Assembly: GCA_016793885.1 (NCBI GenBank) | Contig: JAEUHE010000179.1 | Coordinates: forward strand, 124,001-188,000 | Reading direction: 5' to 3' | DNA: 64,000 bases | DNA from: Verrucomicrobiales bacterium | Lineage (GTDB): Bacteria; Verrucomicrobiota; Verrucomicrobiia; Limisphaerales; UBA11320 | Shown: positions 44,924 through 54,813 of the stretch, piece after piece | Position numbering within the stretch: position 1 is the first letter of the stretch | Layout: every line of letters begins with the position of its first letter | Translations under genes and position numbers: made by a program | The notes under the pieces: generated by a model | The model's input: the letters and a program-made list of their open reading frames with translations, nothing else | The model's database searches: none | Told to the model about the DNA's origin: nothing

Positions 44924-44937
44924 CTACAGCACTCCAT
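44785..44937. repeat. three copies of a 30-bp palindromic repeat, two direct and one inverted
   Basis: Copies at 44785-44814 and 44908-44937 are identical over 30 bases. A third, inverted copy at 44840-44869 matches with a few substitutions. Each contains the hairpin GCTGTAG-AGGG-CTACAGC. The last copy runs into the nasA gene and supplies its final codons and stop. Confidence 0.9.
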
Positions 44938-47131
44938 GACGCGTCACCGCGATGGCGCAATGCTTGTAGCTGGGCTGGCGGGAATGGGGATCAACGGCGG
45001 ATAGGGTGAGCTGGTTGGTTTCCACGAAGTGCATCGGCATGAAACACTCCCCTGGCTTCACTGAGGTGGAAGCGCGCAGAACAACGTCCACCGTCGCACG
45101 CCGAGAGACCACCGAGACTTTTCGCCCGGGAGTCAATCCTAGCCGAGCGACGTCCTGTGGGCTCATCTCAATGTAATTCTCGCTGGGCGCCAGCTTCTTC
45201 AACACTTCCGACTTGTTGGTGCGGGTCAGGGTGTGCCATTGGGAACTCGAACCCCGACCGGTGAGCAAGACGAAGGGAAATTGCTCATCCGCCGGTTCCG
45301 GCACGGGAACCGGGGTTTCGGAAAGAAAGACAGCTCGTCCGTCAGGAGTGAAGAATCGACCATTCTCAAAGAGCCGTCGTTCGGTAATCAGCGGATCGCC
45401 TTTGCGGAATGGCCATTGAATACCACCCGCCTCATCCAGCATCCGGTAGTCTGCGATCCCGCTGATGTCACAGGGCCGTCCCGCACTCAGCTGTTTGAGG
45501 ATCTGAAAAGTGGCTTCGGGAGAATTCCAGCGCTCGAACATCGGCCCGCATCCCCAGGCGGCGGCGACCAAACGGAAGATTTGGAAATCACTGAGTGCTT
45601 GTCCCGGCGCGCGCGCAACCTTTTTGACGAGGCCAATCCGGCGTTCGCTGTTGATCAGCGTTCCATCCTTCTCGCCCCAACCAGCGGCCGGAAGCACCAA
45701 ATGAGCCTGACGCGCGGTTTCCGTGCTGCCGTACATGTCCTGAACCACCAAAAACTCAAGTCGACTCAAGGTCTCATTTAAGTCTCGCTGCTGGATCCAG
45801 GAGTGCGACGGGTTTGTCCCAATCACCCACAGTCCCTTGATCCGGCCGTCCCGAATCCGAGCGACAATCTCATCATAAGCCAATGATTTCTGGGGAACGA
45901 TCCGATCCTGCGGAATGCCTAAGATGCCGGCAACCTCCGCACGATGCTCTGGGTTCAGCACATCCCGTCCCCCGAGCAGGCTCGTCGCGTTGGCGAACAG
46001 CCGCGAGCCCATGGCGTTGCACTGCCCGGTAATGCTGTTGGCGCCAGTGCCAGGACGACCCATGTTTCCGGTCATCAGCGCCAGGTTGATAATGGCTTGA
46101 GCGGTGCGGGTCGCTTGGTGTCCTTGGTTGACGCCCATGGTCCACCAGAAGCTCACACGCTGGCCTTTGATGATCGCATCCACGAAACGCCCAAAGCTGG
46201 CCAAGGGCAGCCCGGTTGCCAGGCAAACGACCTCCTCCGTGTAACTCTCGACCGCCGCGATGAAGTCGGTGAAGCCGGTGGTGTGCGCCTCGACGAAGGC
46301 CCAATCAATGGCACCACGCTTGATCAAAGCCCAAGCCAGACCGTAGAGCAGGACGAGATCCGATTTCGGAGCGATCGGGAGGTGCAAGGTGGCGTTCATC
46401 GCGGTCTCGGTGGCCCGCGGATCGATGACGATGATCTCGGGTCGATGCCTATTCCGGAGCACACGCTGCCATAGAATCGGATGAGCGATGCACAAGTTCG
46501 ATCCAATAAAGACCAGCACGTCGGATTGCTCAAAGTCCTCGTAGGTGTAGGGCGGAGCATCAAAGCCGAAGCTCTGCCGGTAAGCCACGTGGCTGGTGGC
46601 CATACACTGCCGGGTATTGGAGTCGCAATGGATGCCCCCCATGCCAAACTTGAACAAAGCCCCGAGAAAGGCCATCTCCTCCGTACAGATTTGGCCCGTG
46701 CTCAGAAACGCGATGCTCTCCGGCCCGTGCTTGCGCAGCAGTTCCTTGAACCGGCCGCAAAACTGATCCATGGCTCCCCCCCAGGAGATCGGAGCCAGTG
46801 GTTCCGACGACGCAGCTCGGTACAGCGGCATGGTCAGCCGGTCGTTGGCCGCCAGCGGCGCCAAGGCTTCCCAGCCCTTGGGACAGGCCATGCCCAGGTT
46901 CACGGGATACGCACTGGCGGCGGACAGGTTTACAGCTGCACCGTTGCGAAGGTGCACGTTGAGACCGCAGCCAGTGGAGCAGTAACCACAGACCATCGTT
47001 GTGGTGGCATCGGGGACCAAGTTCTCCGGAACGGTCCCCAAGCCGAATTCACCGGGACGTTGAATCAACTCCTGGGTGAGCGGCCCGCTCCACTGCCTGA
47101 ACCAGGAAGACTTGGGCGATGGAATTAACAT
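44924..47131 (-). CDS. nasA: assimilatory nitrate reductase, catalytic molybdopterin subunit
   Basis: 735 residues from ATG 47131; the frame is open 25 codons further. The [4Fe-4S] cysteines are Cys48, Cys51, Cys55 ([13 protein letters not shown]) and Cys83 ([10 protein letters not shown]). The likely molybdenum ligand is the Cys of [18 protein letters not shown]. Other blocks are [46 protein letters not shown] and, near the C-terminus, [21 protein letters not shown]. There is no Tat signal, so it is cytoplasmic, as expected for Nas. It lacks the C-terminal [2Fe-2S] domain found in some NasA. It is the last gene of the nitrate operon, and its final codons (RHGVL) come from a repeat element. 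Confidence 0.93.
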   Translation of the reverse strand: MLIPSPKSSWFRQWSGPLTQELIQRPGEFGLGTVPENLVPDATTTMVCGYCSTGCGLNVHLRNGAAVNLSAASAYPVNLGMACPKGWEALAPLAANDRLTMPLYRAASSEPLAPISWGGAMDQFCGRFKELLRKHGPESIAFLSTGQICTEEMAFLGALFKFGMGGIHCDSNTRQCMATSHVAYRQSFGFDAPPYTYEDFEQSDVLVFIGSNLCIAHPILWQRVLRNRHRPEIIVIDPRATETAMNATLHLPIAPKSDLVLLYGLAWALIKRGAIDWAFVEAHTTGFTDFIAAVESYTEEVVCLATGLPLASFGRFVDAIIKGQRVSFWWTMGVNQGHQATRTAQAIINLALMTGNMGRPGTGANSITGQCNAMGSRLFANATSLLGGRDVLNPEHRAEVAGILGIPQDRIVPQKSLAYDEIVARIRDGRIKGLWVIGTNPSHSWIQQRDLNETLSRLEFLVVQDMYGSTETARQAHLVLPAAGWGEKDGTLINSERRIGLVKKVARAPGQALSDFQIFRLVAAAWGCGPMFERWNSPEATFQILKQLSAGRPCDISGIADYRMLDEAGGIQWPFRKGDPLITERRLFENGRFFTPDGRAVFLSETPVPVPEPADEQFPFVLLTGRGSSSQWHTLTRTNKSEVLKKLAPSENYIEMSPQDVARLGLTPGRKVSVVSRRATVDVVLRASTSVKPGECFMPMHFVETNQLTLSAVDPHSRQPSYKHCAIAVTRHGVL

Positions 47132-47147
47132 AAGTGAGGCACTGGTT

Positions 47148-48722
47148 CTAAACGCCGGGCATGCGCCGCGCGACCATGGTTCGAAAAAAGGAATATCGTT
47201 CGCCAATCTCGCTCGCGACGAGTAACCCCAGGGAAACGGACGCGGCCGCTTTGGACACGCCAGCCCACTCCATTCCTGTGAGGAGAATGACGCCGAGAGT
47301 CAGACCCAGCAGCCGAGCCCAGGTGAGTGCCCGCAACCGCGTCCATTGAAGCCGCGCACTCACCTCCTCCGGACTTTCCTCGCCCCCCTCCAGGCGAGGG
47401 ACGCCTGGCGGCCAGAGACAGACAATCTCCAAGATCAGCTTTGCAGTTCCCGCGAGGGCGACCAGAGCAAACCACTCACTTGCTGGCGAGCCCATACCTA
47501 TCGCCAAGGCCATCGCCGAAGCACTCCCCAAAAGGATCGACGTCAGGAGAAATCGGCCCACGCTCCGCCACCTCTGCCATGTTGGCCTGCCCGTATCGTG
47601 ATAAAGCATGCCAGAGCAGATGACCGCCAGCAGTCCCGAAACTCCCGCTGTCCAGTTCAAGACACTGGAGATCGCTGGCACGCTCTTCTCGAGCACCGGG
47701 AGCGCTAGCGCGACAATGGCCGTCGACAGGTAGAGCGAGAAGGCGAGGATCTCTCGGCTCATCCAGGACTTCCTCCAGCCCAAGAATGATCGCCAGGCCT
47801 TGAGAGGCTGACCCAGATGAGGAATGCTCGACATGAGGCCTATACTCCCGACCACCCATGACATCCATCGAAGGCGTTCAGCGGATGACTCAGCCGCCGC
47901 CAGCGCGGCCCACCAGGCTCCAACTCCGAACTGAGTGCCTACGAGCATCATCACCAGCGGCCAGTGCGCTGGCTGAAGCTGCGCCTCTTGAAAGTTGGTG
48001 GAGCGAAGGCCGGCCGGCAGACCACGTTGGCTGCGATACTGAGTGGTCGGCAGGGTGAGCCGGGTATCGGGGGAGGCGGGCAGAAACGCGGCACCTTCGC
48101 TGGATCGGTTCGCTCGCACCTCCTCCTGGCTCACCAGGGTGATGGCGATGGCCTCGTTGGGACAGGCCTGAACACATGCCGGAGCCTCACCGACTGCCAG
48201 GCGCTGGGAGCACATGTCGCACTTGCGCACGATGCCTAGTCGGTCGGAATACTTCGGCACGTCGTAGGGGCACTTCAGAACACAGTATTGGCAGCCAATG
48301 CACTGGTCGTCCAAGTGATGAACGATTCCGGTGACCGGATCCTTCTCGTAAGCGAGCACCGGACAGCCGTTGAGGCAGCCGGGATCGACACAGTGATGGC
48401 AGGCAGTGGTGACGGTCTGTTGAAACGGCTTCGCTTCGTTGTGAGACACCAGTTGACCGACATCGCGCCAGGTCTCCCCGTCTCCCAATCCATTCAGGGA
48501 ATGGCAGGCAGTTACGCAGGCCTTGCAGCCGCTGCACTGATCCAGATCCACTTCGAAGGCATACTGCTGTCCAGGAGCCGGCGCGGAGGCGGGCAGCAGT
48601 TCGCGATAGCGAGTGGTTGTCGAGGTTTTAGATGGATGGATACTCGCGAAGCGCTCCACCGCCGAGAGAGCCCCCTGCTCCGCCAGAAGTTCATCAATCA
48701 GGGTTCGGGATTCCGAGGCCAT
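47148..48722 (-). CDS. fused DmsB-DmsC-type electron-transfer and membrane-anchor protein
   Basis: 524 residues. The N-terminal part (about 50-200) is a four-cluster ferredoxin: [43 protein letters not shown] and [21 protein letters not shown], 16 cysteines in the DmsB order. A linker leads to a hydrophobic half (about 245-520) with about eight membrane helices ([44 protein letters not shown]), matching DmsC, the quinol-oxidising anchor of DMSO reductase. Placed 2 bases after the sirohaem reductase and 16 before nasA, it should pass electrons from quinol to NasA. Fusion of B and C and use in an assimilatory system are unusual. Domain calls are firm, the partner is inferred. Confidence 0.9.
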   Translation of the reverse strand: MASESRTLIDELLAEQGALSAVERFASIHPSKTSTTTRYRELLPASAPAPGQQYAFEVDLDQCSGCKACVTACHSLNGLGDGETWRDVGQLVSHNEAKPFQQTVTTACHHCVDPGCLNGCPVLAYEKDPVTGIVHHLDDQCIGCQYCVLKCPYDVPKYSDRLGIVRKCDMCSQRLAVGEAPACVQACPNEAIAITLVSQEEVRANRSSEGAAFLPASPDTRLTLPTTQYRSQRGLPAGLRSTNFQEAQLQPAHWPLVMMLVGTQFGVGAWWAALAAAESSAERLRWMSWVVGSIGLMSSIPHLGQPLKAWRSFLGWRKSWMSREILAFSLYLSTAIVALALPVLEKSVPAISSVLNWTAGVSGLLAVICSGMLYHDTGRPTWQRWRSVGRFLLTSILLGSASAMALAIGMGSPASEWFALVALAGTAKLILEIVCLWPPGVPRLEGGEESPEEVSARLQWTRLRALTWARLLGLTLGVILLTGMEWAGVSKAAASVSLGLLVASEIGERYSFFRTMVARRMPGV

Positions 48723-48724
48723 AC

Positions 48725-50485
48725 TTAGCTCTCGGCCAGCAGAACTTGGAGCTGCCCGATGTCGTGGCGCGAGGCAAAAGCCTGAAAGCTTTCCGACGGC
48801 AGCCGATGCTTGAGGTATCCTAGTATGATCTGCGTCATCAGCGGTTTCAGCATCCCCACACTGACGCCGCTAAACAACTGACGTCCGATCTGGGGCTGAC
48901 CTCCGAAGCCTCCACCAACAAACACATGGTATCCCTCCTTCGACTCCCCTTCCACTTTGACCTTGGTCCCCAGCAGCCCTATGTCGCCGATGTAGTGCTG
49001 GGCGCAGGAGTTGGGGCACCCGGTCAGGTGGACGTTGATGGGTTGGTCGAGCACGACTTCTCGATCCAAAGCCTCCATCAGCTCCAACGCATCCCGTTTG
49101 GTGTTCGAACTCGCAAATTTGCAGTGACTGTTCCCCGTGCAGGCGATGAACCCGGTCCGCAGGTTGGACTGCTGCCACCCCAGCCCCATCTTGACCAAGG
49201 CCTTCTTCACCGTTTCTAAATAGGCCGCCGGGACATTCGGCAAAATGATGTTTTGCCAGACCGTCAACCGTACCTCCCCGGAACCGTAATGATCGGCCAA
49301 GTCCGCCAGTCGAAGTAGTTGCTTGGGGCTGATTTGGCCTACCGGCACCGAAATTCCGACCCAGCTCAACCCGTCCTGCTTCTGCGGATAAACCCCCACG
49401 TGAGGATGCGAGCGCGCGGGCGCTGTGCTCGCGATGGCCGGCTTCAATGGCTCCTTCAGCAGCGGGAATCCAAGCAACTCTTCCGTCGCCGTCAGAAATT
49501 GATCCAAGCTCCACGTCTCCAGCAGATGCTTCAAACGGGCCCGCTTCCGGTCGGTCCGGTTTCCATGGGCGACATAAACCTTCAGCATGGCCGAGGTGAC
49601 TCGGATCAGATCGGCCGCCTGGACCACGATGCCAAGATCCCGGGCGATGGCCTTGTGCCCGGTGGCGCCGCCGACCGCGCAGCGGAAGTAGATGCCCGCC
49701 GGACGGCCCTCACGCGCTTCGTCCAGCCGCACCGCACTCCAGCCGATGTCGTTGGTCTCTTCCACCGTGGGAATGGAACCTCCTCCGTAGAACGCGATGT
49801 TGAACTTGCGCGGCAGATCGTAGAACTCGCGAGTGTTGAGGATGACCTGGGCCATCTCGTGAACCAAGGGCAAGGTTTCGATCAGCTCTTGGGGATCGAG
49901 GCCGCTCGTGGCGTCACAGGTCAGGTTTCGAACATTGTCCGCTCCGGCTCCACGGGTATGTAGCCCGATCAATTGGATCCGACGGAGAAGCTCGGGAGCG
50001 TCCTTGGGCTGGATATGGCGAACTTGAAGATTCGCCCGGGTCGTAATCTGCACATATCCGGTGGTCAGATCCTGCGCGATACGGGCCAGCTCACGCAGCT
50101 GGAATGTCTTCAGCTCGCCCCCGGGAATCCGCAGACGAGCCATGAAGGCGTCCTTCGCCGGAGAAAGGTAGAACAGTCCGTGCCATTTGAATCGATAGGT
50201 GTTTTCCTTGTCCGGAGCCTGGTTGGCAGCGGCGTGTTGCAGCAGCAAAGGATACGCGTCCAGTGGGTGCAGCTCGCGCTTGATCCGTTCTTCGGCTGTC
50301 AGGTCTTCCAAGGAAGCCTGGCTGACTTTGCCCTGAGCAGCCGTTGCCTCTGTCGGGCCGTCCACCCCTGCAAAGGCAAAGCCCCGATTCTTGAGCCCGG
50401 CAAAAAAGCCATCCAAATACGCTGTCTGCTGCGCGTTCAGCTTCTCACCGGCCACCTGAGTCAGACCTAAGGATTCGGTTTTCAT
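48725..50485 (-). CDS. nirA: sirohaem nitrite/sulfite reductase (NirA-type)
   Basis: 586 residues from ATG 50485, two bases after the diflavin reductase stop. It has two ferredoxin-like half-domains and two sirohaem domains. The cluster/sirohaem cysteines are in ACTGNSHCKFA and HLTGCPNSCAQHYIGDIGLLG, and YVQITTRANLQVRHI and VRNLTCDATSGLDP are typical of the NirA/Sir family. Six-electron reduction of nitrite to ammonium is the likely reaction in this nitrate operon. Assimilatory sulfite reductase has the same fold, and the CysJ-like gene upstream leaves that open. I favour nitrite on context. Confidence 0.85.
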   Translation of the reverse strand: MKTESLGLTQVAGEKLNAQQTAYLDGFFAGLKNRGFAFAGVDGPTEATAAQGKVSQASLEDLTAEERIKRELHPLDAYPLLLQHAAANQAPDKENTYRFKWHGLFYLSPAKDAFMARLRIPGGELKTFQLRELARIAQDLTTGYVQITTRANLQVRHIQPKDAPELLRRIQLIGLHTRGAGADNVRNLTCDATSGLDPQELIETLPLVHEMAQVILNTREFYDLPRKFNIAFYGGGSIPTVEETNDIGWSAVRLDEAREGRPAGIYFRCAVGGATGHKAIARDLGIVVQAADLIRVTSAMLKVYVAHGNRTDRKRARLKHLLETWSLDQFLTATEELLGFPLLKEPLKPAIASTAPARSHPHVGVYPQKQDGLSWVGISVPVGQISPKQLLRLADLADHYGSGEVRLTVWQNIILPNVPAAYLETVKKALVKMGLGWQQSNLRTGFIACTGNSHCKFASSNTKRDALELMEALDREVVLDQPINVHLTGCPNSCAQHYIGDIGLLGTKVKVEGESKEGYHVFVGGGFGGQPQIGRQLFSGVSVGMLKPLMTQIILGYLKHRLPSESFQAFASRHDIGQLQVLLAES

Positions 50486-50487
50486 GC

Positions 50488-52284
50488 TCAATACACATCC
50501 CGTTGATAGCGTTTCGCGCTCTTCATTCCCGCGACGTATTCCCGGGCGCCGTCCTCGGTCTTGCCCCCCATCTGCTGAACGACCCGATGGAGGGCTTCAT
50601 CGACATCCTTAGCCATGCGTTTGGCATCGCCGCAGACATAAAAATGCGCCCCCTCCTCCAGCCATCGCCAAAGCTCTGCGGCTCCCTCGATCATGCGATG
50701 CTGCACATAGACCTTCTCCGCCTGGTCGCGGCTAAAGGCTAGATCGAGCCGGGACAGCACGCCGCTGTTCTGCCAGTTCAGAATCTGGTCTTCATAGAGA
50801 AAGTCATGGGATCGACGTTGGTCGCCGAAAAACAGCCAATTCCGTCCGCTGGCACCCGTCGCGACACGCTCCTCCAAAAAGCTTCGAAAAGGTGCGATGC
50901 CAGTGCCGGGCCCCACCATGATCACCGGCGTTGCCCCTTGGGAGGGCAGCCTGAACCCATGGCTGGTCTGGATGAACACGGGAACTTCGGTCTGGCCGGG
51001 CACGACTCGGTCGGCCAGCCAACACGAAGCCACGCCTTTCTTGGTCCTTCCATGCGCGTCATAACGCACAGCTCCAACGGTCACATGCACTTCGCCAGGA
51101 TGAGCCTTCGGCGAGGAGGAAATGGAATAGAGCCGAGCCTGCATGCGACGCAGCCATCCCACCAGTTCCTGGGCCTGCCAGCTAGCCTTCGGCCCTGAAC
51201 GGAGCACATCCACGATGTCACGCCCATAAAGCCAGGAGTCCAACTCGCGCTTGCGCTCGGGTTGAAGAAGGCCCTCCAACACCGGGTGATTGGTCCGTTT
51301 CGCGACGTGCTCCAGCAGTTCCCGCGTAGGCTGGGTGATGTTCAACCAGCGCAGAAGGGCATCGTGCAGACTTACCGAGCCGATCCCCGAAATCTCGACC
51401 GTTTCGTCTCCGAGCAATCCGGCGGCAGCCAGGAACTCCTCCACGAGCACCGGACAGTTCGAAGGCGTGACTCCGAGCGCGTCGCCCGCTTCATAGGTGA
51501 GATCGGGATGGTTCAGCAGAATCTCTAAATGACGCGTGTCTTTGGTGGAATCAGGGTGGTTCAGTCGGCGGTTCGTCTTCAGTCGCGTGGGGAACGGATT
51601 CTGACGGTGGTATGACGCCGTCGGCTTTTCTAGGGACACCACCTCCGCCGGCTGTGGCGCCCCAGGACCTCGGACTGCGGCCTTAGCTGAGCCGGTCGAC
51701 TCCAGGTTGGGAAGCGATTCCCAGAACCGAGCGATCCACTCTTGAGCGGTGTATTCGTAGTCCACATCGCATTCCCCGGTGGGGACAAGGCGTTTGGCGC
51801 CGCGAGCTGATAGCTGGACATCGAACTTCTTGGCCGCTCCGCAGAACTCGGAATAGTTTCGATCCCCTAGCCCTAAAACCGCGTATTGAAGGCGAGACAG
51901 GTCGGCAGCCTGTTCGGAGCTGAGCCAAGCGAGACCCGCCGCGGCGTTGTCCGGCGCGTCACCATCACCCCAAGTGCTGGTGATGACCACCAAGATCGAC
52001 TGCTGCGCCAGCTCGGCCTTGGCGTAATCGTTCCACGGCATGACCCGAGGTGCATACCCCCGCCGCTCCGCTTCCTTGGCCAGCTTTTTGGCCAACCCTT
52101 CCGCAGTGCCCGTTTGTGATCCGAACAATACCAGGAGCGGAGCCTTAGGCCCCTCGCTAGCTCGGGCTGCCGCCGAGGCACCCGCCTCGGCCAAGCGATC
52201 GTTGAAGATGCCGGCGAGAAACCCGTTGAGCCAGGCTCGCTGCTCGGGGCTGAAGGGGGCGTTCTCGGGCAAGATGGGCAGCAT
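50488..52284 (-). CDS. NADPH diflavin reductase, CysJ-like
   Basis: 598 residues. An FMN flavodoxin domain (about 48-195; LFGSQTGTAEGLAKKLAKEA, TSTWGDGDAPDNAA) is followed by an FAD/NADPH reductase like that of CysJ and cytochrome P450 reductase (RLYSISSSPKAHPGEVH, GVASCWLADR, MVGPGTGIAPFRSFLEERV, YVCGDAKRMAKDVDEAL). The C-terminus ends RYQRDVY, as in E. coli CysJ. CysJ feeds sulfite reductase; here the next gene, two bases away, is a sirohaem reductase inside a nitrate operon, so NADPH to FMN to sirohaem transfer for nitrite reduction is the likely job. Confidence 0.92.
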   Translation of the reverse strand: MLPILPENAPFSPEQRAWLNGFLAGIFNDRLAEAGASAAARASEGPKAPLLVLFGSQTGTAEGLAKKLAKEAERRGYAPRVMPWNDYAKAELAQQSILVVITSTWGDGDAPDNAAAGLAWLSSEQAADLSRLQYAVLGLGDRNYSEFCGAAKKFDVQLSARGAKRLVPTGECDVDYEYTAQEWIARFWESLPNLESTGSAKAAVRGPGAPQPAEVVSLEKPTASYHRQNPFPTRLKTNRRLNHPDSTKDTRHLEILLNHPDLTYEAGDALGVTPSNCPVLVEEFLAAAGLLGDETVEISGIGSVSLHDALLRWLNITQPTRELLEHVAKRTNHPVLEGLLQPERKRELDSWLYGRDIVDVLRSGPKASWQAQELVGWLRRMQARLYSISSSPKAHPGEVHVTVGAVRYDAHGRTKKGVASCWLADRVVPGQTEVPVFIQTSHGFRLPSQGATPVIMVGPGTGIAPFRSFLEERVATGASGRNWLFFGDQRRSHDFLYEDQILNWQNSGVLSRLDLAFSRDQAEKVYVQHRMIEGAAELWRWLEEGAHFYVCGDAKRMAKDVDEALHRVVQQMGGKTEDGAREYVAGMKSAKRYQRDVY

Positions 52285-52309
52285 AGGCGAACGACAAAGT
52301 CCGTGACGC

Positions 52310-53809
52310 TCAGAAGTTCACGTTGAGCTGAGTGTAGAGATAATTCGCGTCGGCGGATCCCCCGATGCCCTGGAACGTCTTGTCGATGTAAGAGCCCGCG
52401 AAGAAATGTCCGAAGCCAACCTCGAGTTGAGCGAACCGGGTCAGGGCGTATCCCGCGATCAAATCCACCTCCGAGCCCACGAAGGATCCGTAGTTGGAAT
52501 TCACGCCATACCCCGTCCCGTTGGCTGCGCCTCCTCCCCGGGGAGCGCCCCCGACGTTGTAAAAATTGTCCGAAGTGTTGGCCAACCAGAAGAGATGTCC
52601 CTCCAGAGCTATGCTGAGCCGCGCGTGGGGTTTGAGTTGGTAGATGACTCGCACATCATGGATGTTCTGCAAGGATACAAAATCCATGTAGCCATAGAAC
52701 TTGTGGTTCGTGGGGAACAAGTTCTCAAACGTGCCGTGCTTGTCGTCCCGGGGATTGGAGTCGCCTGAGCCGTGGGAATACTCCAGGCCGATGCGGGGAG
52801 TTCCGAAGGAATCCGGGAAGGTGTAACCGCCCTGGAGCACATAGGCATAGGCCAGATGCTCCTGGCTGCGCAAAGGCACTCCGGCCCGGGTATCGTTGAA
52901 ATGGCCGAACTGCCCCATCAGATCCAGGGTATAGTCCCAGTTTCCAAACTGGCCGGCCGACGACTTGAGCCGTGCCCCCAAGGTATAGATGTCACGTGCG
53001 CTGGGCTGCGGAGCCTGCGGTGTCAACTCCGCGCGGGCTGCTTTGGTGCTGGCGTTCCGCGCCAGAAAATAGAAGTCCAGGGAGTGCTTTTGGATCAGCG
53101 GCGACGTGGCGTAAAATCCTGAAAAGTAGTCGTAGTCGTTGCTGACGTTGAATCGAGAGTCTTCCGGAATGACCACGCGGCTCGTGAAGAAATCAGCCCC
53201 AAACCACGCGTTCTGCCAGCGCATCTTGGCTGCGTCGAACACGCGCCCGATGTTGTTCCAGGCAAAGGCGCCAATGAGACGCTCCTCGCCGTAGGAGAGC
53301 TCCTGCCTCCCGACCTTGAGCGAGAGGGGAAACTCCTTGTGGTTGCCCAGAGTCATGTAGGCCTGATGCAGATCGATGCTGTCCGCCTCCGGCCCCCGGC
53401 CTTTGTAGACCACCGGCGCGGTGGACGCGAAGCGATCGTCCTCCTGCACGAGGCTGCTGCGGCCCTCCACCAAGGCGCTCCACCAGGGAGCCGTATAGCC
53501 CACCCGCAGCCGGATGCGCTCCATGAGGTAGGCGTTGTCGACATCCGCATTCGTGTTCCGAAAATCCAAGGACCTCGGGGCACCGGCGATGCCGAAGTTG
53601 TCCTTCAACTCATAGCGCATCCGAACCGAGCCTCCGATATCCCACGCGGCCATGTAAGGATCGTCCTTGCGCAGCCACTCGTTCAAAAAGCCTTGGAACG
53701 GTCTGGGCGGCGGAGGCGGCGCGTACTGCGCGTGGACCGCACTGGTTTGAGCGAGGGCAAAGGCTCCCAGAGCGAAGGGCGCTAGGTGGAGGCGTCGATG
53801 TTGGTTCAT
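52310..53809 (-). CDS. outer-membrane porin of the alginate-export (AlgE-like) family
   Basis: 499 residues. The signal peptide ends SAVHAQ, followed by a Pro-rich stretch (YAPPPPPRPFQG). The body has alternating beta strands such as SVRMRYELKDNFGI, LMERIRLRVGYTAPWWSALVEGRSS and FPLSLKVGRQELSYGEERLIGAFAWNNIGRVFDAAKMRW. The C-terminus, DANYLYTQLNVNF, ends in the terminal Phe typical of BAM substrates. The AlgE-like fold makes an 18-stranded barrel. In this operon a role in nitrate or nitrite entry is likely rather than alginate export. It sits between nrtD and the diflavin reductase gene. Confidence 0.85.
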   Translation of the reverse strand: MNQHRRLHLAPFALGAFALAQTSAVHAQYAPPPPPRPFQGFLNEWLRKDDPYMAAWDIGGSVRMRYELKDNFGIAGAPRSLDFRNTNADVDNAYLMERIRLRVGYTAPWWSALVEGRSSLVQEDDRFASTAPVVYKGRGPEADSIDLHQAYMTLGNHKEFPLSLKVGRQELSYGEERLIGAFAWNNIGRVFDAAKMRWQNAWFGADFFTSRVVIPEDSRFNVSNDYDYFSGFYATSPLIQKHSLDFYFLARNASTKAARAELTPQAPQPSARDIYTLGARLKSSAGQFGNWDYTLDLMGQFGHFNDTRAGVPLRSQEHLAYAYVLQGGYTFPDSFGTPRIGLEYSHGSGDSNPRDDKHGTFENLFPTNHKFYGYMDFVSLQNIHDVRVIYQLKPHARLSIALEGHLFWLANTSDNFYNVGGAPRGGGAANGTGYGVNSNYGSFVGSEVDLIAGYALTRFAQLEVGFGHFFAGSYIDKTFQGIGGSADANYLYTQLNVNF

Positions 53810-53843
53810 GAATCGGTGGTTGGTGGGGTTGACTGGTGATGGT

Positions 53844-54746
53844 TTAGACGGTTTGAAGGGTCTTGGACGGCACCGGGGATGCCGTCAATGGCAGCGTAGG
53901 TGAAGGTATCGGTTCGGGACTCGTCGCGATGGACGGCCCCTGGGATCGGTTTCCGTGGCTCGGCGGACGCTTGTGCGCGCGGTCGTTCAGAAAGCCCATG
54001 AGGTGCTCGCGCAGCTTATAGTAGTCGGGATGATCGAGCACCTCCTGGCGAACCCTTGGACGCGGGAACGAAACCTCGAGGATCTCTCCCACCTCCGCCT
54101 CGGGCCCATCGGTCATGCACACCACCCGGTCGGACAGAAAGAGCGCTTCATCGACATCGTGGGTAACCATGAGCGCCGTCTTTTGGTCGCGCTTCCACAG
54201 ATCGACCAGCACCTGCTGAAGCTCGAAGCGAGTCAGGGAGTCAAGCATCCCAAATGGTTCATCGAGCAGCAGCATCTTGGGCGAGAGCGCGAAGGCGCGA
54301 GCAATGCCGGCGCGCTGCCTCATTCCCTGGCTGAGCTGGGCCGGACGCTTGTGCATCGAATCACTGAGCCCGACTACCGTGAGGAAGTATTCAATAATCT
54401 GCGTCCGCTCCTCCTGGCTGGCGGTATAAAACGCCTGATCCACGCCCAACTTCACGTTCTCGAAAGCGGTCATCCAAGGCAGCAAACACGGGGACTGAAA
54501 CACCACACCGCGGTCGGGACCTGGACCCACCAGCTCCTTGCCCGCCAAAATGATTCCGCCTTCCGTCACCGAACTTAAACCGGCCACCATCGACAGCACC
54601 GTGGATTTGCCACAGCCGCTGTGACCGATGAGGCAGATGAACTCACCCTTCTTGACCCGAAGGTTAAAATTCTTCACCACGACCGCCGGGCCTCGGGGGG
54701 TGGGGAAGGCTTTGGACAAACTGTGAATTTCTAGGTAGTCACTCAT
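53844..54746 (-). CDS. nrtD: nitrate ABC transporter ATP-binding protein
   Basis: 300 residues. Walker A is [10 protein letters not shown], the Q-loop is [22 protein letters not shown], the signature is [15 protein letters not shown] (SQG instead of SGG), Walker B is [16 protein letters not shown], and the H-loop is [22 protein letters not shown]. The closest family is NrtD/CynD. A Pro/Ser-rich tail of about 50 residues follows the last beta strand. It is one of two ATPases of the NrtABCD importer, fourth in the operon order. Confidence 0.93.
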   Translation of the reverse strand: MSDYLEIHSLSKAFPTPRGPAVVVKNFNLRVKKGEFICLIGHSGCGKSTVLSMVAGLSSVTEGGIILAGKELVGPGPDRGVVFQSPCLLPWMTAFENVKLGVDQAFYTASQEERTQIIEYFLTVVGLSDSMHKRPAQLSQGMRQRAGIARAFALSPKMLLLDEPFGMLDSLTRFELQQVLVDLWKRDQKTALMVTHDVDEALFLSDRVVCMTDGPEAEVGEILEVSFPRPRVRQEVLDHPDYYKLREHLMGFLNDRAHKRPPSHGNRSQGPSIATSPEPIPSPTLPLTASPVPSKTLQTV

Positions 54747-54813
54747 TCTCGATCTCTCGTTCGATTCGCATCGTTCAACCGTCCTGCACTCAGTTTTGAA
54801 GGCAACGGTCGCC

